Translations under genes and position numbers: made by a program
The notes under the pieces: generated by a model
Told to the model about the DNA's origin: nothing
Database searches by the model: none
Seen by the model: the letters and a program-made list of their open reading frames with translations, nothing else
Shown: positions 26,224-35,715 of the stretch, one piece after another
Layout: each line of letters opens with the position of its first letter
Position numbering within the stretch: position 1 is the first letter of the stretch
DNA from: Bacteroidota bacterium
GTDB taxonomy: Bacteria > Bacteroidota > Bacteroidia > NS11-12g > UBA9320
Direction of reading: 5' to 3'
NCBI GenBank assembly: GCA_947468275.1
Contig: CANIKO010000002.1
Coordinates: 41,363 to 105,362, forward strand
DNA length: 64,000 nt

Positions 26224-27366
26224 ATGCTAAATCAAGGAATTGAACAATTATTAGAAGAATCAGGAGCTCCCTGTATTTCTGTTATCTTACCTATGCAGCG
26301 CCTTTCGCGCAATAGGGCTAATAATCCAGAGGTTTTAAATAATGCACTTTCACTGGCCAAAAATTTCTTTTTTATAAGTTATTCCCAACCTAATAAGGAA
26401 ATAGATGGAGTTATAAAAAAATTAGATGATTTGGCAGAGAGTATTGACTTTACACATTTGGAAGATGGTATAGGATTGTATGTTTCACCTAATATTTCCA
26501 AATTAGTAATATTCCCCTTTCCAGTAATTGAAAAAGTTAAAGTAGGGAATACTTTTGAAATCAGGGATTTACTCTACTATCAAAATACAATTTTAGATTA
26601 CTCTATTTTATCAATAAGTAAAAGGCATATACACCTTTATGATGCGCATGAAAAAAAACTAACGGAAGTTAAAAACAAGGAATTTCCTATTAACTATGAG
26701 GAAACTTATGAATATGCAAGACCAACTATAGGAACCTCATTCAGCAATAGTTCTCTCAAGGGATTTGAACGTGACAAATCTGTAATAGAAGAAATTAGAC
26801 TTGTTGACTTTTTAAGAATAGCAGACGATTTACTCGACAAATATATTGGTAAAGATTCTCCTCTGATTATTTCTGGAGGTAAAAAAGAAATTGCCGACTA
26901 TATGCAAATAACCAATAATGCAAAACGAATAATTGGTAAAATCACAGGAAACTATAATATTGATAAGCAATTGGCCAATTTGGCTTGGAATTATGTTCAT
27001 GATTACTTAACTCATCAAAACCAACTTCTTTTGGAAAATATCCGCGAACTTTTTGGAGTAGAAATGCTGGCTGTTGGATTGGAAGATGTATGGAAAGCTG
27101 CTACAGAAGGGAAAGGATTAGAGCTTATTGTTGAAAAAGATTTTGAGCGCAGTGCCTATATTTCTAAGGATTCATATAATTTGAAACTAAAAAAACCTAT
27201 TGATAACACAAGTTACAAATTTGTTGGGGATGCTATCGAAAGTTTAATAAAAATAACAAGAGAAAAAAAAGGAAAAATTTCATTTGTGGACAATGGAGAA
27301 ATGAATGAATTTGATGGAATAGTTATGAAATTAAGATATAACAACAATCCAATTTATAATAAATGA
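26224..27366 (+). CDS. baeRF-family (Balon-like) candidate ribosome-hibernation factor
   Basis: A 380-residue protein resembling bacterial archaeo-eukaryotic release-factor homologues (baeRF): an N-terminal domain with CISVILPMQRLSRN near residue 17, a middle eRF1-like domain (YSILSISKRHIHLYDAHEKKL, about 140-160), and a C-terminal domain (about 280-370). Balon of Psychrobacter, a member of this wider group, binds the ribosomal A site in resting cells. No GGQ peptide-release motif is seen. Its place in a stress island fits hibernation, but the assignment rests on pattern memory, not on an alignment. Confidence 0.6.
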   Translation: MLNQGIEQLLEESGAPCISVILPMQRLSRNRANNPEVLNNALSLAKNFFFISYSQPNKEIDGVIKKLDDLAESIDFTHLEDGIGLYVSPNISKLVIFPFPVIEKVKVGNTFEIRDLLYYQNTILDYSILSISKRHIHLYDAHEKKLTEVKNKEFPINYEETYEYARPTIGTSFSNSSLKGFERDKSVIEEIRLVDFLRIADDLLDKYIGKDSPLIISGGKKEIADYMQITNNAKRIIGKITGNYNIDKQLANLAWNYVHDYLTHQNQLLLENIRELFGVEMLAVGLEDVWKAATEGKGLELIVEKDFERSAYISKDSYNLKLKKPIDNTSYKFVGDAIESLIKITREKKGKISFVDNGEMNEFDGIVMKLRYNNNPIYNK

Positions 27367-27457
27367 GCATTTGGCGGCGATTCCAATTTTCAAAACTTTA
27401 TTGATCCAAAATTGAATTAAATTACAAAGTTTTAATATATTCTAATAAATCAATATT

Positions 27458-27571
27458 ATGAACCAAATTACTATTCATGAAAGGTTTCTTTTACCAAAAT
27501 CTATTAGGAAACAAGCTCGTATAAACTTAAAAAAAATAGTTCAAATAATTGGGAGAGTTAATAAAACCTAG
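27458..27571 (+). CDS. Possible small basic protein upstream of the L,D-transpeptidase
   Basis: A 37-codon frame from the ATG at 27458 (MNQITIHERFLLPKS...), Lys/Arg-rich, with its TAG at 27569-27571, only 4 bp before the GTG at 27576 of the transpeptidase. The tight spacing suggests coupled translation. There is no family match and the length is short, so it could be a chance frame or a leader peptide. Confidence 0.3.
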   Translation: MNQITIHERFLLPKSIRKQARINLKKIVQIIGRVNKT

Positions 27572-27575
27572 ATAC

Positions 27576-28748
27576 GTGAAATCAATCCTTAGGGCATGTT
27601 CAATTGTTTTGATTAGCTCTGTTTTTCTTAATTTTAAATGGACACCAACAAATTTTGAATTATCAAATAAGTTACCCCAACTGGACTCCATTTCAATACA
27701 TCCGCAATATTTCCTTCTTAAAAAGGAACTTTTTAAATATGAAAAAATTTTGGCCCAAGGCGGTTGGGATTCTATGCCTTTTGGTAAGGTTTCATTGATA
27801 CCTAACGAAATAAACTCAGTTTCAATAACTCTTAAAAAGAGATTGGGACTTGAAGAGTATTTACCCGCAAAATCGCTTTATTATCCTGATGATTTAATTA
27901 ATGCATTAAGAAAATTTCAGCTAAATAATGGTCTTATTGGCACTGGAATACTCGACACAATTACAATAAACACTTTAAATATACCTGTAGAACAAAGAAT
28001 TAAACAATTAAAAATAAATATAGAACGCTGGATTTGTGAACCATTTACTATGGGTAAGTATTATTTATTTGTAAATGCAGCAGATTTCAGTCTGAAGGTA
28101 ATAAGAAACGACTCAGTTAAATTGCAAATGAAAATTATTGTAGGTCGGACCTATCGGCCCACTCCTGTTTTTCATGCCCGGCTTACCCATCTTATATTTA
28201 ATCCTACATGGAATATTCCCCCAACCATTCTTAAAAATGATATTCTTCCTATTTTAAGAAAAAACAGGAATTATCTCAAACAAAAACATATCCGAGTATT
28301 TAGAACTAAAGATGGAAAACGTTATGAAATTTCTACACGATATATTAATTGGAAAACTGTAACAGCCGATAATTTTCATTATGAACTCATTGAGGATCCT
28401 GGACCTAGCAATCCTTTGGGTGTAGTAAAATTTATGTTTCCTAACGGTCATGATGTTTACATGCATGATACCCCTTCCAAAGAATTATTTAAAGAAACTG
28501 ATCTCACATTTAGTTCAGGTTGTATCCGATTATCCAAGGCCATAGAATTAGCAAATTATTTATTAAAAAACACCAAAGGCTGGGATGAAAAGAAAATAAA
28601 TAAGACAATTAAAAACGGCAAAACACTTACAGTGCTTATGCCAGAGCCCATTGAAGTATACATTGAATATTTTACAGCATGGGTAAATGAACTGGGTGAA
28701 CTTCAATTTAGGAAAGATTTCTATAACAAGGATTTAGAGTTAGAATAA
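27576..28748 (+). CDS. L,D-transpeptidase of the YcbB type
   Basis: A 390-residue protein read from GTG 27576, which places a hydrophobic export segment (SILRACSIVLISSVFLNF) first; a longer TTG start at 27549 is possible. A peptidoglycan-binding-like segment (about 95-135, PDDLINALRKFQLNNGLIGTGILD) precedes the YkuD domain (about 155-330) with HDTPSKELF and the nucleophile motif SSGCIRL. It makes 3-3 cross-links that strengthen the wall in non-growing cells. No FNR-like promoter was found directly upstream; it may be read from the baeRF promoter 1.5 kb upstream. Confidence 0.85.
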   Translation: MKSILRACSIVLISSVFLNFKWTPTNFELSNKLPQLDSISIHPQYFLLKKELFKYEKILAQGGWDSMPFGKVSLIPNEINSVSITLKKRLGLEEYLPAKSLYYPDDLINALRKFQLNNGLIGTGILDTITINTLNIPVEQRIKQLKINIERWICEPFTMGKYYLFVNAADFSLKVIRNDSVKLQMKIIVGRTYRPTPVFHARLTHLIFNPTWNIPPTILKNDILPILRKNRNYLKQKHIRVFRTKDGKRYEISTRYINWKTVTADNFHYELIEDPGPSNPLGVVKFMFPNGHDVYMHDTPSKELFKETDLTFSSGCIRLSKAIELANYLLKNTKGWDEKKINKTIKNGKTLTVLMPEPIEVYIEYFTAWVNELGELQFRKDFYNKDLELE

Positions 28749-28803
28749 ATTATTCACCAAAAACTGATTATTCACAAACATTGATTTAAAACAAGCTCGC
28801 TTT

Positions 28804-28846
28804 TGATTAAAATCATTACAAACATTTTAATTAGTTTCTAATTTCG
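28804..28846 (+). promoter_or_regulatory. FNR-like promoter of the exported WYP-rich protein gene
   Basis: Box TGATTAAAATCA (28804-28815) is centred 29.5 bp before TAATTTCG (28839-28846, one mismatch). Confidence 0.65.
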
Positions 28847-28870
28847 TTATGCCTTTTAAATAGCTTTCTT

Positions 28871-29971
28871 ATGAAAAATATAATTCTCTTTTCCTTATTG
28901 ATTATCTCCACCAATCTGTATTCACAAAATGATGCTTCCACTTTGCAAAACTTAATTTCGAAGGATTCGTCCTCGATACCATTTATCTGCAGCTACCCTG
29001 ATTCCTTTCGTAAGGCCACTTTCATTGCTTCTACATATCCTCAAGGATTAATAAAACTTGAAGAAATTCAGAACACCAGTAGTAAATTATTTCAACAAGC
29101 TATTTCTAAATATAATAAGGACAGGCAAAAACAATTATGGGAAATAATACGCTATCCAGAACTCCCTACTCTCCTTATTGACAATAAAGATAAAAGCGAA
29201 AGTGAATTAAACGTTGTATTAAAAAATTATCCTGAGGAGCTAACCAAATGTGCCTTATATTTCACAAAAAAGGATATCATTATTATATATATAATTGACA
29301 ATCTTATTAAACAGTTTGAAACACGTTTTAAGGAATCAATTGCTGATTTCCCAAAAGAGGTTCAGGAATCCTATTCACTTTTATTAACTAGACCAGAATT
29401 GGTGTCGTCCCTTACGGAGGATATAAAAACTACTATAATCCTTGGGGATGTTTATAAACGAAATCCTGGTATCGTAAAACGGGCCACCGATTCATTAAAT
29501 ACTGCCATTTCAATAGAAAATAAGGATGAATATGAAGCTTGGAAAAACGGTATTGAAAAGGATGAAGGAGTTCAAAAAGATCTTAAAAAATTAGCAAAAA
29601 AATATCAAAGGGAAGAATATTTAAATGATGACATTTATACAAAAAATAATTACGACATAAATATATATTATATTAGGCCATACCCCTACTGGGCAGGTCA
29701 TCCCAGTTGGATTGTGAGACCATATTGGTACCCATTTCCATGGTGGTACCATTCAGGGTATTACTATTATCCAAGAGGTAGAATAATTATTAGAAGTATG
29801 CCAACATACCACTTTGGTTGGTGGTATTATGGGCATAGCAATTATCCGAGGAAGTATCCAAAAGCTAATAAATATTTTCAGGACCACAACTATGGCCCAA
29901 GAAAATCATATCCAGAATTTAACCGAGGTTTAAAAGTTAAAAAAGTAAGTCCTAGGGGAAGAAAACGGTGA
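28871..29971 (+). CDS. Exported protein with aromatic/proline-rich tail (DUF3300-like)
   Basis: A 366-residue protein with a signal peptide (KNIILFSLLIISTNLYSQ). A helical middle (about 25-260) precedes a striking Trp/Tyr/Pro/His-rich tail (about 265-340, for example RPYPYWAGHPSW and FPWWYHSGYYYY). The layout resembles DUF3300 proteins, whose function is not known. It is probably periplasmic. The single gene lies behind an FNR-like promoter. Confidence 0.6.
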   Translation: MKNIILFSLLIISTNLYSQNDASTLQNLISKDSSSIPFICSYPDSFRKATFIASTYPQGLIKLEEIQNTSSKLFQQAISKYNKDRQKQLWEIIRYPELPTLLIDNKDKSESELNVVLKNYPEELTKCALYFTKKDIIIIYIIDNLIKQFETRFKESIADFPKEVQESYSLLLTRPELVSSLTEDIKTTIILGDVYKRNPGIVKRATDSLNTAISIENKDEYEAWKNGIEKDEGVQKDLKKLAKKYQREEYLNDDIYTKNNYDINIYYIRPYPYWAGHPSWIVRPYWYPFPWWYHSGYYYYPRGRIIIRSMPTYHFGWWYYGHSNYPRKYPKANKYFQDHNYGPRKSYPEFNRGLKVKKVSPRGRKR

Positions 29972-30069
29972 TGTTGTTAATTCAAATATGAGGGCCACTT
30001 ACAGCTATTTTGTTAAACTTCCATGGAATATAGAAAACACAAATTTTTAAAAGTGGCAAAAAGAAAAAC

Positions 30070-30107
30070 TGATAATTATCATTTGTTTTAAGTTTTTTAT
30101 TACTTTG
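30070..30107 (+). promoter_or_regulatory. FNR-like box upstream of the cheB-cheR-PAS gene
   Basis: A perfect palindrome TGATAATTATCA (30070-30081). The nearest -7-like element TTACTTTG (30100-30107) begins 24.5 bp from its centre instead of the usual 29.5, so the promoter may be wired differently. Confidence 0.5.
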
Positions 30108-30216
30108 AAACACATAATTTCTTATTAATATTGTTGTTAGTTTTCACTTTCATACGTCTTAAAACTGAAAATCGAAAGGAATTAAATAGTATTGTGCACT
30201 TAACTAAAAAGAAAAA

Positions 30217-33201
30217 TTGAAAAAAAATAATCCTGAAAATAAATCCAATTTAGATTTACCAAAACCACGTAAATCCATTATCAATAGAAAAAAAGAAGCT
30301 TTTGTTATTGTTGGCATAGGTGCTTCTGCTGGAGGATTAGAAGCTTTAAAACTATTTTTTGATAATACATCTCCAAACAGCGGGATAGCATTTGTAATTG
30401 TACAGCATCTCGACCCTACCCATAAAAGTTTGCTAACCGAACTACTTTCAAGTCATACCAAAATGAAAGTGACTGAGATAATGGATGGAATAATTGTAAA
30501 ACCGAATAATGTTTATATAATCCCTCCAAATAAAGACTTAAATATTTTTCATGGAACTCTTGAATTAATTGAGCCGAAAGAACAAAGACATGTAAGACAT
30601 AGCATCGATACTTTTTTTCATTCCCTTGCCAAGGATCAAAAGGAAAAGGCTATAGCAATTATACTTTCAGGAACTGGCTCTGAAGGAACTTTAGGTTTAA
30701 AGGAAATAAAAGCAGCGGGTGGAATCACTATAGTTCAAGACCCTAAAACGGCAGAATTTGGTGGTATGCCTCAAAGCGCTATCGCAGCTAATGCAGCCGA
30801 TTACATATTGGCTCCTGAAAAAATGCCAGAACAATTACTAAATTACTTAAAAATTAAGGACTTGAGCGATTTAGGTATTGGTCAGATTTCGGTTGTTCCT
30901 TTGGATAATCAGTTGAAGAAAATATTTTTAAGCATTCGAAATCAAACGGGCTATGATTTTTCAAGCTATAAAACGAATACCATCGTTCGCCGAATTGCAA
31001 AAAGAACTGCTCTCAACCAAATAAATAATATTGATGATTATATATCGTTTATTCAAAACAACCCAATCGAAATAGAAAAATTATACAAAGATTTTTTAAT
31101 CGGGGTGACCTCATTTTTTAGAGATACAGAAGTTTTTGAAAACCTTTATCATAAAACTATTCCTGAATTAATAGAAAGGTGCAAGGATAAACAAGAAATA
31201 AGAGTTTGGGTGTGTGGTTGCTCCACTGGTGAAGAAGCTTACTCCCTTGCTATATTATTTAAGGAGGCCTTAGAAAGAAACAAAGAATATATAAAGGTGA
31301 TGATTTTTGCCTCCGATATTGATAAGGATGCTATTGAAATTGCCCGAAGTGGCACCTATTTTGAAAGTGCCTTGGCAGGCGTTTCACAGAATAGGCTCTC
31401 CCGCTTTTTTGTGCGCAAGGAGAATCGATTTCAGCTAAAAAAGGAAATTCGTGAAATGGTGGTATTTGCCCATCATAATGTGATTAAAGACCCTCCTTTT
31501 TCAAAAATGGATATGATATCCTGCCGTAATGTGATGATATATATGAACTCGGAATTACAGAAAAAAATAATTCCTATTTTTATTTACAGCCTAAATAATG
31601 ATGGGATTTTATTGTTGGGCACCTCGGAAAGTAATGGAGAATATGCAAAATATTTAATAACTGTGGACTCGAAAAACAAAATTTACAGAAAAAAACAAAA
31701 TGATATAACTCGGAAACCAAAAACAGAATATGAGATATCTTATATACAAAATCAGGTGAATACACCTGCTTATACAATAACAACCGAAGGTAAAAAAAAG
31801 TTAAATGTATCAAGTATTACTGAAAAAATTCTTTTAAGTCAATATGCACCTCCATCAGTTATTATTGATAAAAATAATGATGCCCTTTACTTTTCTGGAA
31901 GTACAGGCCAATTCTTAGAACCTGCTCAAGGCGAAGCCAGTTTAAATATTTTAGAAATGGCTAAAAAAGGCTTGAAATCTGATCTAGATGCATTAATAAA
32001 AAAAGCTCGAAATAGCAAAACTGAAGTTGAGACAAAAGGTATTGAAGTAAAGGTGGACGACCATTTTCAAACGATTAATCTAATTATAAAACCAGTTTTT
32101 GGCAAAGAAATAGACTTGGGAGCACTGATGATTATTTTTGAATCTGCCAACCAGTCCAAGAAAACCCTGTCTGAAGACTCCAAATTACTCAGTAGCCATA
32201 AAAAATTCAAAGTAAGTGATCTTGAAAAAGAACTACGAATTACCCGTGAACATCTTCAAACTGCTATTAATGAATTGGAACTTTCCAATGAGGATCTTCA
32301 AACCACCAATGAAGAATTCCAATCCTCCAATGAGGAGTTACAAAGTACCAACGAAGAATTGGAAACCTCGCGCGAAGAATTGCAATCGGTAAATGAAGAA
32401 TTGATAACTGTAAACACTGAATTATCATCTAAAATTGAACAGCTGTCGCAGGTTAACGATGATTTAAGCAATCTTTTATCGAGCATTGAAGTGGCAACCA
32501 TATTTTTGGACCGGGAGCTAAAAATAAAACGGTTTACCCCCACTGCCACTAAAATATTCAATCTTATTCCTTCTGATATTGACCGGCCAGTTACCCATTT
32601 ATCAAGTAATATTGTTTACAAAGCTTTGGTGGACGATGTAAAAAATGCATTAAAAACCCTTGCCGTTAAATCGGCCGATGTTCAGGCCAATGATGGCACT
32701 TGGTATCACATGCGAATTTTACCTTATCGAACTACCGAAAACATAATTGAAGGAGTATTGGTAACTTTTGTAGATATAACCGAACAGAAAAAAACAGAAG
32801 AAAAACTAAAAAAGACCAATGAGCACCTCAATCTGATTATGGAAAATTTACCGGCAGTTCCATTTACTTCCACAGCTCTTCCCGAAATAATTTTTTCATT
32901 CGTAGGTAAAAGTAGTGAGAAGGTAACCGGCTTTTTGCCCGAACAATTTGTTAATAATCCCACTTTTTGGATGGATCGAATACATCCTGGTGATAAAAAG
33001 AAAATATTATCCGCCTTTTCAAACATATCCAAAAAACCAAGTGTAGACCTACCCTACCGATGGAAATGTGCCGATGGAAAATACAAGCATTTCATAAATT
33101 TCTTGCGTTTTGCAGAGGTTGATAATGACGGAGTACCATATATTGTTGGGGTGTGGCAAGAAATTAAGGAAACCGAAAAAACCATTAAAAAAATGAAATG
33201 A
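30217..33201 (+). CDS. CheB-CheR-PAS fusion protein
   Basis: A 994-residue signalling protein: CheB methylesterase domain (about 28-210; GIGASAGG with Ser37, VQHLDPTHK with His64), CheR methyltransferase (about 225-480; VWVCGCSTGEEAYSLAI SAM site), a long coiled coil rich in NEELQS repeats (about 670-755) and two PAS domains (about 760-870 and 880-990). The third CheB catalytic residue is Glu156 (SGTGSEGT) where the family has Asp. The start is a TTG; no nearer ATG keeps the CheB domain. It overlaps the next kinase gene by 4 bp. There are no chemoreceptors or flagella here, so the role is in phosphorelay signalling rather than chemotaxis. Confidence 0.9.
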   Translation: MKKNNPENKSNLDLPKPRKSIINRKKEAFVIVGIGASAGGLEALKLFFDNTSPNSGIAFVIVQHLDPTHKSLLTELLSSHTKMKVTEIMDGIIVKPNNVYIIPPNKDLNIFHGTLELIEPKEQRHVRHSIDTFFHSLAKDQKEKAIAIILSGTGSEGTLGLKEIKAAGGITIVQDPKTAEFGGMPQSAIAANAADYILAPEKMPEQLLNYLKIKDLSDLGIGQISVVPLDNQLKKIFLSIRNQTGYDFSSYKTNTIVRRIAKRTALNQINNIDDYISFIQNNPIEIEKLYKDFLIGVTSFFRDTEVFENLYHKTIPELIERCKDKQEIRVWVCGCSTGEEAYSLAILFKEALERNKEYIKVMIFASDIDKDAIEIARSGTYFESALAGVSQNRLSRFFVRKENRFQLKKEIREMVVFAHHNVIKDPPFSKMDMISCRNVMIYMNSELQKKIIPIFIYSLNNDGILLLGTSESNGEYAKYLITVDSKNKIYRKKQNDITRKPKTEYEISYIQNQVNTPAYTITTEGKKKLNVSSITEKILLSQYAPPSVIIDKNNDALYFSGSTGQFLEPAQGEASLNILEMAKKGLKSDLDALIKKARNSKTEVETKGIEVKVDDHFQTINLIIKPVFGKEIDLGALMIIFESANQSKKTLSEDSKLLSSHKKFKVSDLEKELRITREHLQTAINELELSNEDLQTTNEEFQSSNEELQSTNEELETSREELQSVNEELITVNTELSSKIEQLSQVNDDLSNLLSSIEVATIFLDRELKIKRFTPTATKIFNLIPSDIDRPVTHLSSNIVYKALVDDVKNALKTLAVKSADVQANDGTWYHMRILPYRTTENIIEGVLVTFVDITEQKKTEEKLKKTNEHLNLIMENLPAVPFTSTALPEIIFSFVGKSSEKVTGFLPEQFVNNPTFWMDRIHPGDKKKILSAFSNISKKPSVDLPYRWKCADGKYKHFINFLRFAEVDNDGVPYIVGVWQEIKETEKTIKKMK

Positions 33202-34472
33202 ATGCCTTAAAAAAAGACCACCAAGATTTGTCTGAGCTTAGACTAAAAGCAGAAAAAAAAATAACACTCAAAGCAAATAAATCGGGTGAAATAAATAATT
33301 ATGAACTCGCACATGATTTGGATGTTCACAAGGAAGAACTGAAGATGCAAAATGATGAACTCTTATCTACTCAAATAAAACTTAGCGATTCAGTAGATGA
33401 ATACGCTATGTTATTTGATTATGCCCCAACTGGTTACTTTATTTTGGATGAAAATGGAATTATAATCAATGTAAATAAAACCGGATCTAAACTCTTAGAG
33501 GTTAGCAAATCTATATTAAGGGGAACTCATTTTTCGTTATATCTTAGTTCTATGCATCATCAGGACGAATTTTACCGATATCGAAATTCAGTCATTGAAA
33601 CGCCAGTAAACCATCCTTTTGAAACAGAAATAAAACGAACCAATGAAACCACTTTTTATGCTTTGATTGAGAGTTTGGTTGTAAGAGATAATCATAATAA
33701 ATTTAAACACTTTTTTTTAACCATCTCCGACATTTCGGAGCAAAAGGAACATGCACATAAAATTGCTTTGGCCTTGCTGAAAGAGAAAGAATTGCATGAG
33801 ATGAAATCACAATTTATTACCATTGCATCGCATGAGTTCAGAACACCGCTAGCCACTATATTAACATCCTCCGAACTTATTGAAAAATATCATAAATCCG
33901 AGGATCACGATAAAAGAGATTCTCATCTCAGAAAAATAAGAGGTTCCGTTCATCGGTTAATAGAAATATTAATGGATTTTATGTCGATAGATGATTTAGA
34001 AGATGGGAAGTTTGTAAATAATCCGGAAACATTTAACTTAGTTGAATCCACCGAAAGCATTATTAATGAAATAAAAGCACTCAACGAAATTCATGAAGTA
34101 AACTTTACATACAGCGGAACCAGTGAACTTGTATATATGGATCAAAAGTTATTGAAAACATGTATTAGCAATCTGTTAATTAACGCTTTTAAATATTCGC
34201 CAGGTGGAGGAATGATTGAAATAAATACAGATATAACCGATCCGGAAAATTTCAATATAGAAGTAAGGGATTATGGTATTGGTATTCCAGAAAAGGATCA
34301 ACCGAAAATATTTAGTCAATTTTTTAGAGCTAAAAATTCTGAAAACATTCAAGGAACTGGCTTAGGTTTAAATATTACCAAGACACTAATAACCCTCATG
34401 GGTGGTAGAATTTCTTTTACAAGCAAGGAAAATATTGGCAGCACTTTTTCACTAAAATTTGAAAAAAATTAA
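33198..34472 (+). CDS. PAS-domain sensor histidine kinase
   Basis: A 424-residue soluble kinase: an N-terminal coil, a PAS domain (about 66-185; YAPTGYFILDENGIIINVN), a HisKA domain with His212 in ASHEFRTPL, and an ATPase domain (DYGIGIPEKD, FRAKNSENIQGTGLGL). There are no membrane helices, so it senses inside the cell through PAS. The ATGA overlap with the CheB-CheR-PAS gene indicates one transcript. The response regulator-Crp gene follows 171 bp downstream and is its most likely partner. Confidence 0.9.
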   Translation: MNALKKDHQDLSELRLKAEKKITLKANKSGEINNYELAHDLDVHKEELKMQNDELLSTQIKLSDSVDEYAMLFDYAPTGYFILDENGIIINVNKTGSKLLEVSKSILRGTHFSLYLSSMHHQDEFYRYRNSVIETPVNHPFETEIKRTNETTFYALIESLVVRDNHNKFKHFFLTISDISEQKEHAHKIALALLKEKELHEMKSQFITIASHEFRTPLATILTSSELIEKYHKSEDHDKRDSHLRKIRGSVHRLIEILMDFMSIDDLEDGKFVNNPETFNLVESTESIINEIKALNEIHEVNFTYSGTSELVYMDQKLLKTCISNLLINAFKYSPGGGMIEINTDITDPENFNIEVRDYGIGIPEKDQPKIFSQFFRAKNSENIQGTGLGLNITKTLITLMGGRISFTSKENIGSTFSLKFEKN

Positions 34473-34517
34473 GAAATAATTTGAAGGATAACCCTCCTAT
34501 TTAAATCTACCCTTTAA

Positions 34518-34562
34518 TGATAAAAATCATATCAACATTTATCTAAAAATGGCTTTAATTTG
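34518..34562 (+). promoter_or_regulatory. FNR-like promoter of the RR-Crp regulator gene
   Basis: Box TGATAAAAATCA (34518-34529) is centred 31.5 bp before TTAATTTG (34555-34562, one mismatch). If the island regulator binds it, the gene is autoregulated. Confidence 0.55.
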
Positions 34563-34643
34563 AAGTCAAATAAAAATAACCTTTATTACCTTATCCTTCA
34601 TTTCTACCTTATCTATAAATCAGAAAATTTAAACTAATTGGGC

Positions 34644-35708
34644 ATGATAAAGAAAAAAATTCTTATTATAGAAGATAGCTCAGACGTGCTTGAAAACACC
34701 GCCGAACTTTTAGAATTGGCCGGTTATGAAGTATTTACCGCCAAGAATGGCAAGGAAGGTTTGGAAGCCGCTAGAGATAAAAAACCTGATTTAGTAGTAT
34801 GCGACATCATGATGCCAGAGCTTGATGGATACGGCGTATTAAGGGCCTTCGAAAATATCCCGGAAACAGTAGGAAAGCCTTTTATTTTTATGACCGCCAA
34901 ATCAGAGAAATCAGATATCAGAATGGGAATGGATTTGGGAGCTGATGATTATCTGACTAAGCCATTTAGCGGCGACGACTTAATTCGAGTTATAGGAGCC
35001 CGACTAAAAAAAGTGGAGTTATTGAAAAAATCCTTGGAAACTAAAAGTCATGATGTTAATGAATTGATGCATATAGCAAAAACGGAATTAGGTGTTAACA
35101 TATTTCCTGAGCACAAAACAAGGAAAAAACTCAGAAAAAAGGACTTACTCTATTTAGAAGGAGATTCACCTAATTATCTTTATCATATAATTTCAGGAAA
35201 AATAAAGGTATTCAAGTCTAATGAAATGGGAAAAGAATTCATCACTGATATATTTAAGGAGGGTGATTTTTTAGGTTATTTGGCATTACTAGAAGAAAGT
35301 GAGCATAAAGAATTTGCGATGGCCATTGAAGATTCAGAAATAGAATTAATACCCAAAGAGGATTTTTTTGAATTATTACACTCAAATCATAGTGTAGCCT
35401 TACAATTTATTAATCTTTTGTCACGCAGCGTTTCAGAAGCTGAAGAAAAATTAATACAACTTGCTTATAACTCAGCCAGAAAACGGGTGGCCGAAGCTAT
35501 TATTTTTGTTTCTAATAAATATCAAAAAGAAGGAGAAAATGAATTATCCTTTGCATTATTGCGTGAAAATATTTCAGCACTTTCAGGCATTTCTCCAGAA
35601 TCGGTAAGTCGCAATTTAAGTGATTTCAGGGATATGGGAATTATTGAAACCAACAATGGAATGCTAAAGATTATTGACTTTAATAAACTCCAAAGACTAA
35701 AAAATTAA
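34644..35708 (+). CDS. Response regulator fused to a Crp/Fnr-type transcription factor
   Basis: A 354-residue protein from ATG 34644; the TTG at 34638 is a less likely start. The receiver domain (about 1-120) has Asp54 (CDIMMP), Thr84 and Lys106. A cyclic-nucleotide-binding-type barrel (about 155-250) and dimer helix (about 250-280) follow, then a Crp helix-turn-helix (about 300-345) whose recognition helix contains E319, S322 and R323 in SPESVSRNL. FNR uses the same E-x-x-S-R set to read TTGAT. The only cysteine lies in the receiver, so there is no Fe-S oxygen sensor, and the cAMP-contact residues of Crp are not evident. Input is therefore probably phosphorylation. It is the likely regulator of the TGAT-N4-ATCA sites in this window. 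Confidence 0.9.
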   Translation: MIKKKILIIEDSSDVLENTAELLELAGYEVFTAKNGKEGLEAARDKKPDLVVCDIMMPELDGYGVLRAFENIPETVGKPFIFMTAKSEKSDIRMGMDLGADDYLTKPFSGDDLIRVIGARLKKVELLKKSLETKSHDVNELMHIAKTELGVNIFPEHKTRKKLRKKDLLYLEGDSPNYLYHIISGKIKVFKSNEMGKEFITDIFKEGDFLGYLALLEESEHKEFAMAIEDSEIELIPKEDFFELLHSNHSVALQFINLLSRSVSEAEEKLIQLAYNSARKRVAEAIIFVSNKYQKEGENELSFALLRENISALSGISPESVSRNLSDFRDMGIIETNNGMLKIIDFNKLQRLKN

Positions 35709-35715
35709 ACTTAAG

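Noticed and set aside
27402..27413. TGAT-CCAA-AATT resembling an island box before the L,D-transpeptidase
   Set aside because: The right half does not match ATCA and no TTTG lies at the expected distance.
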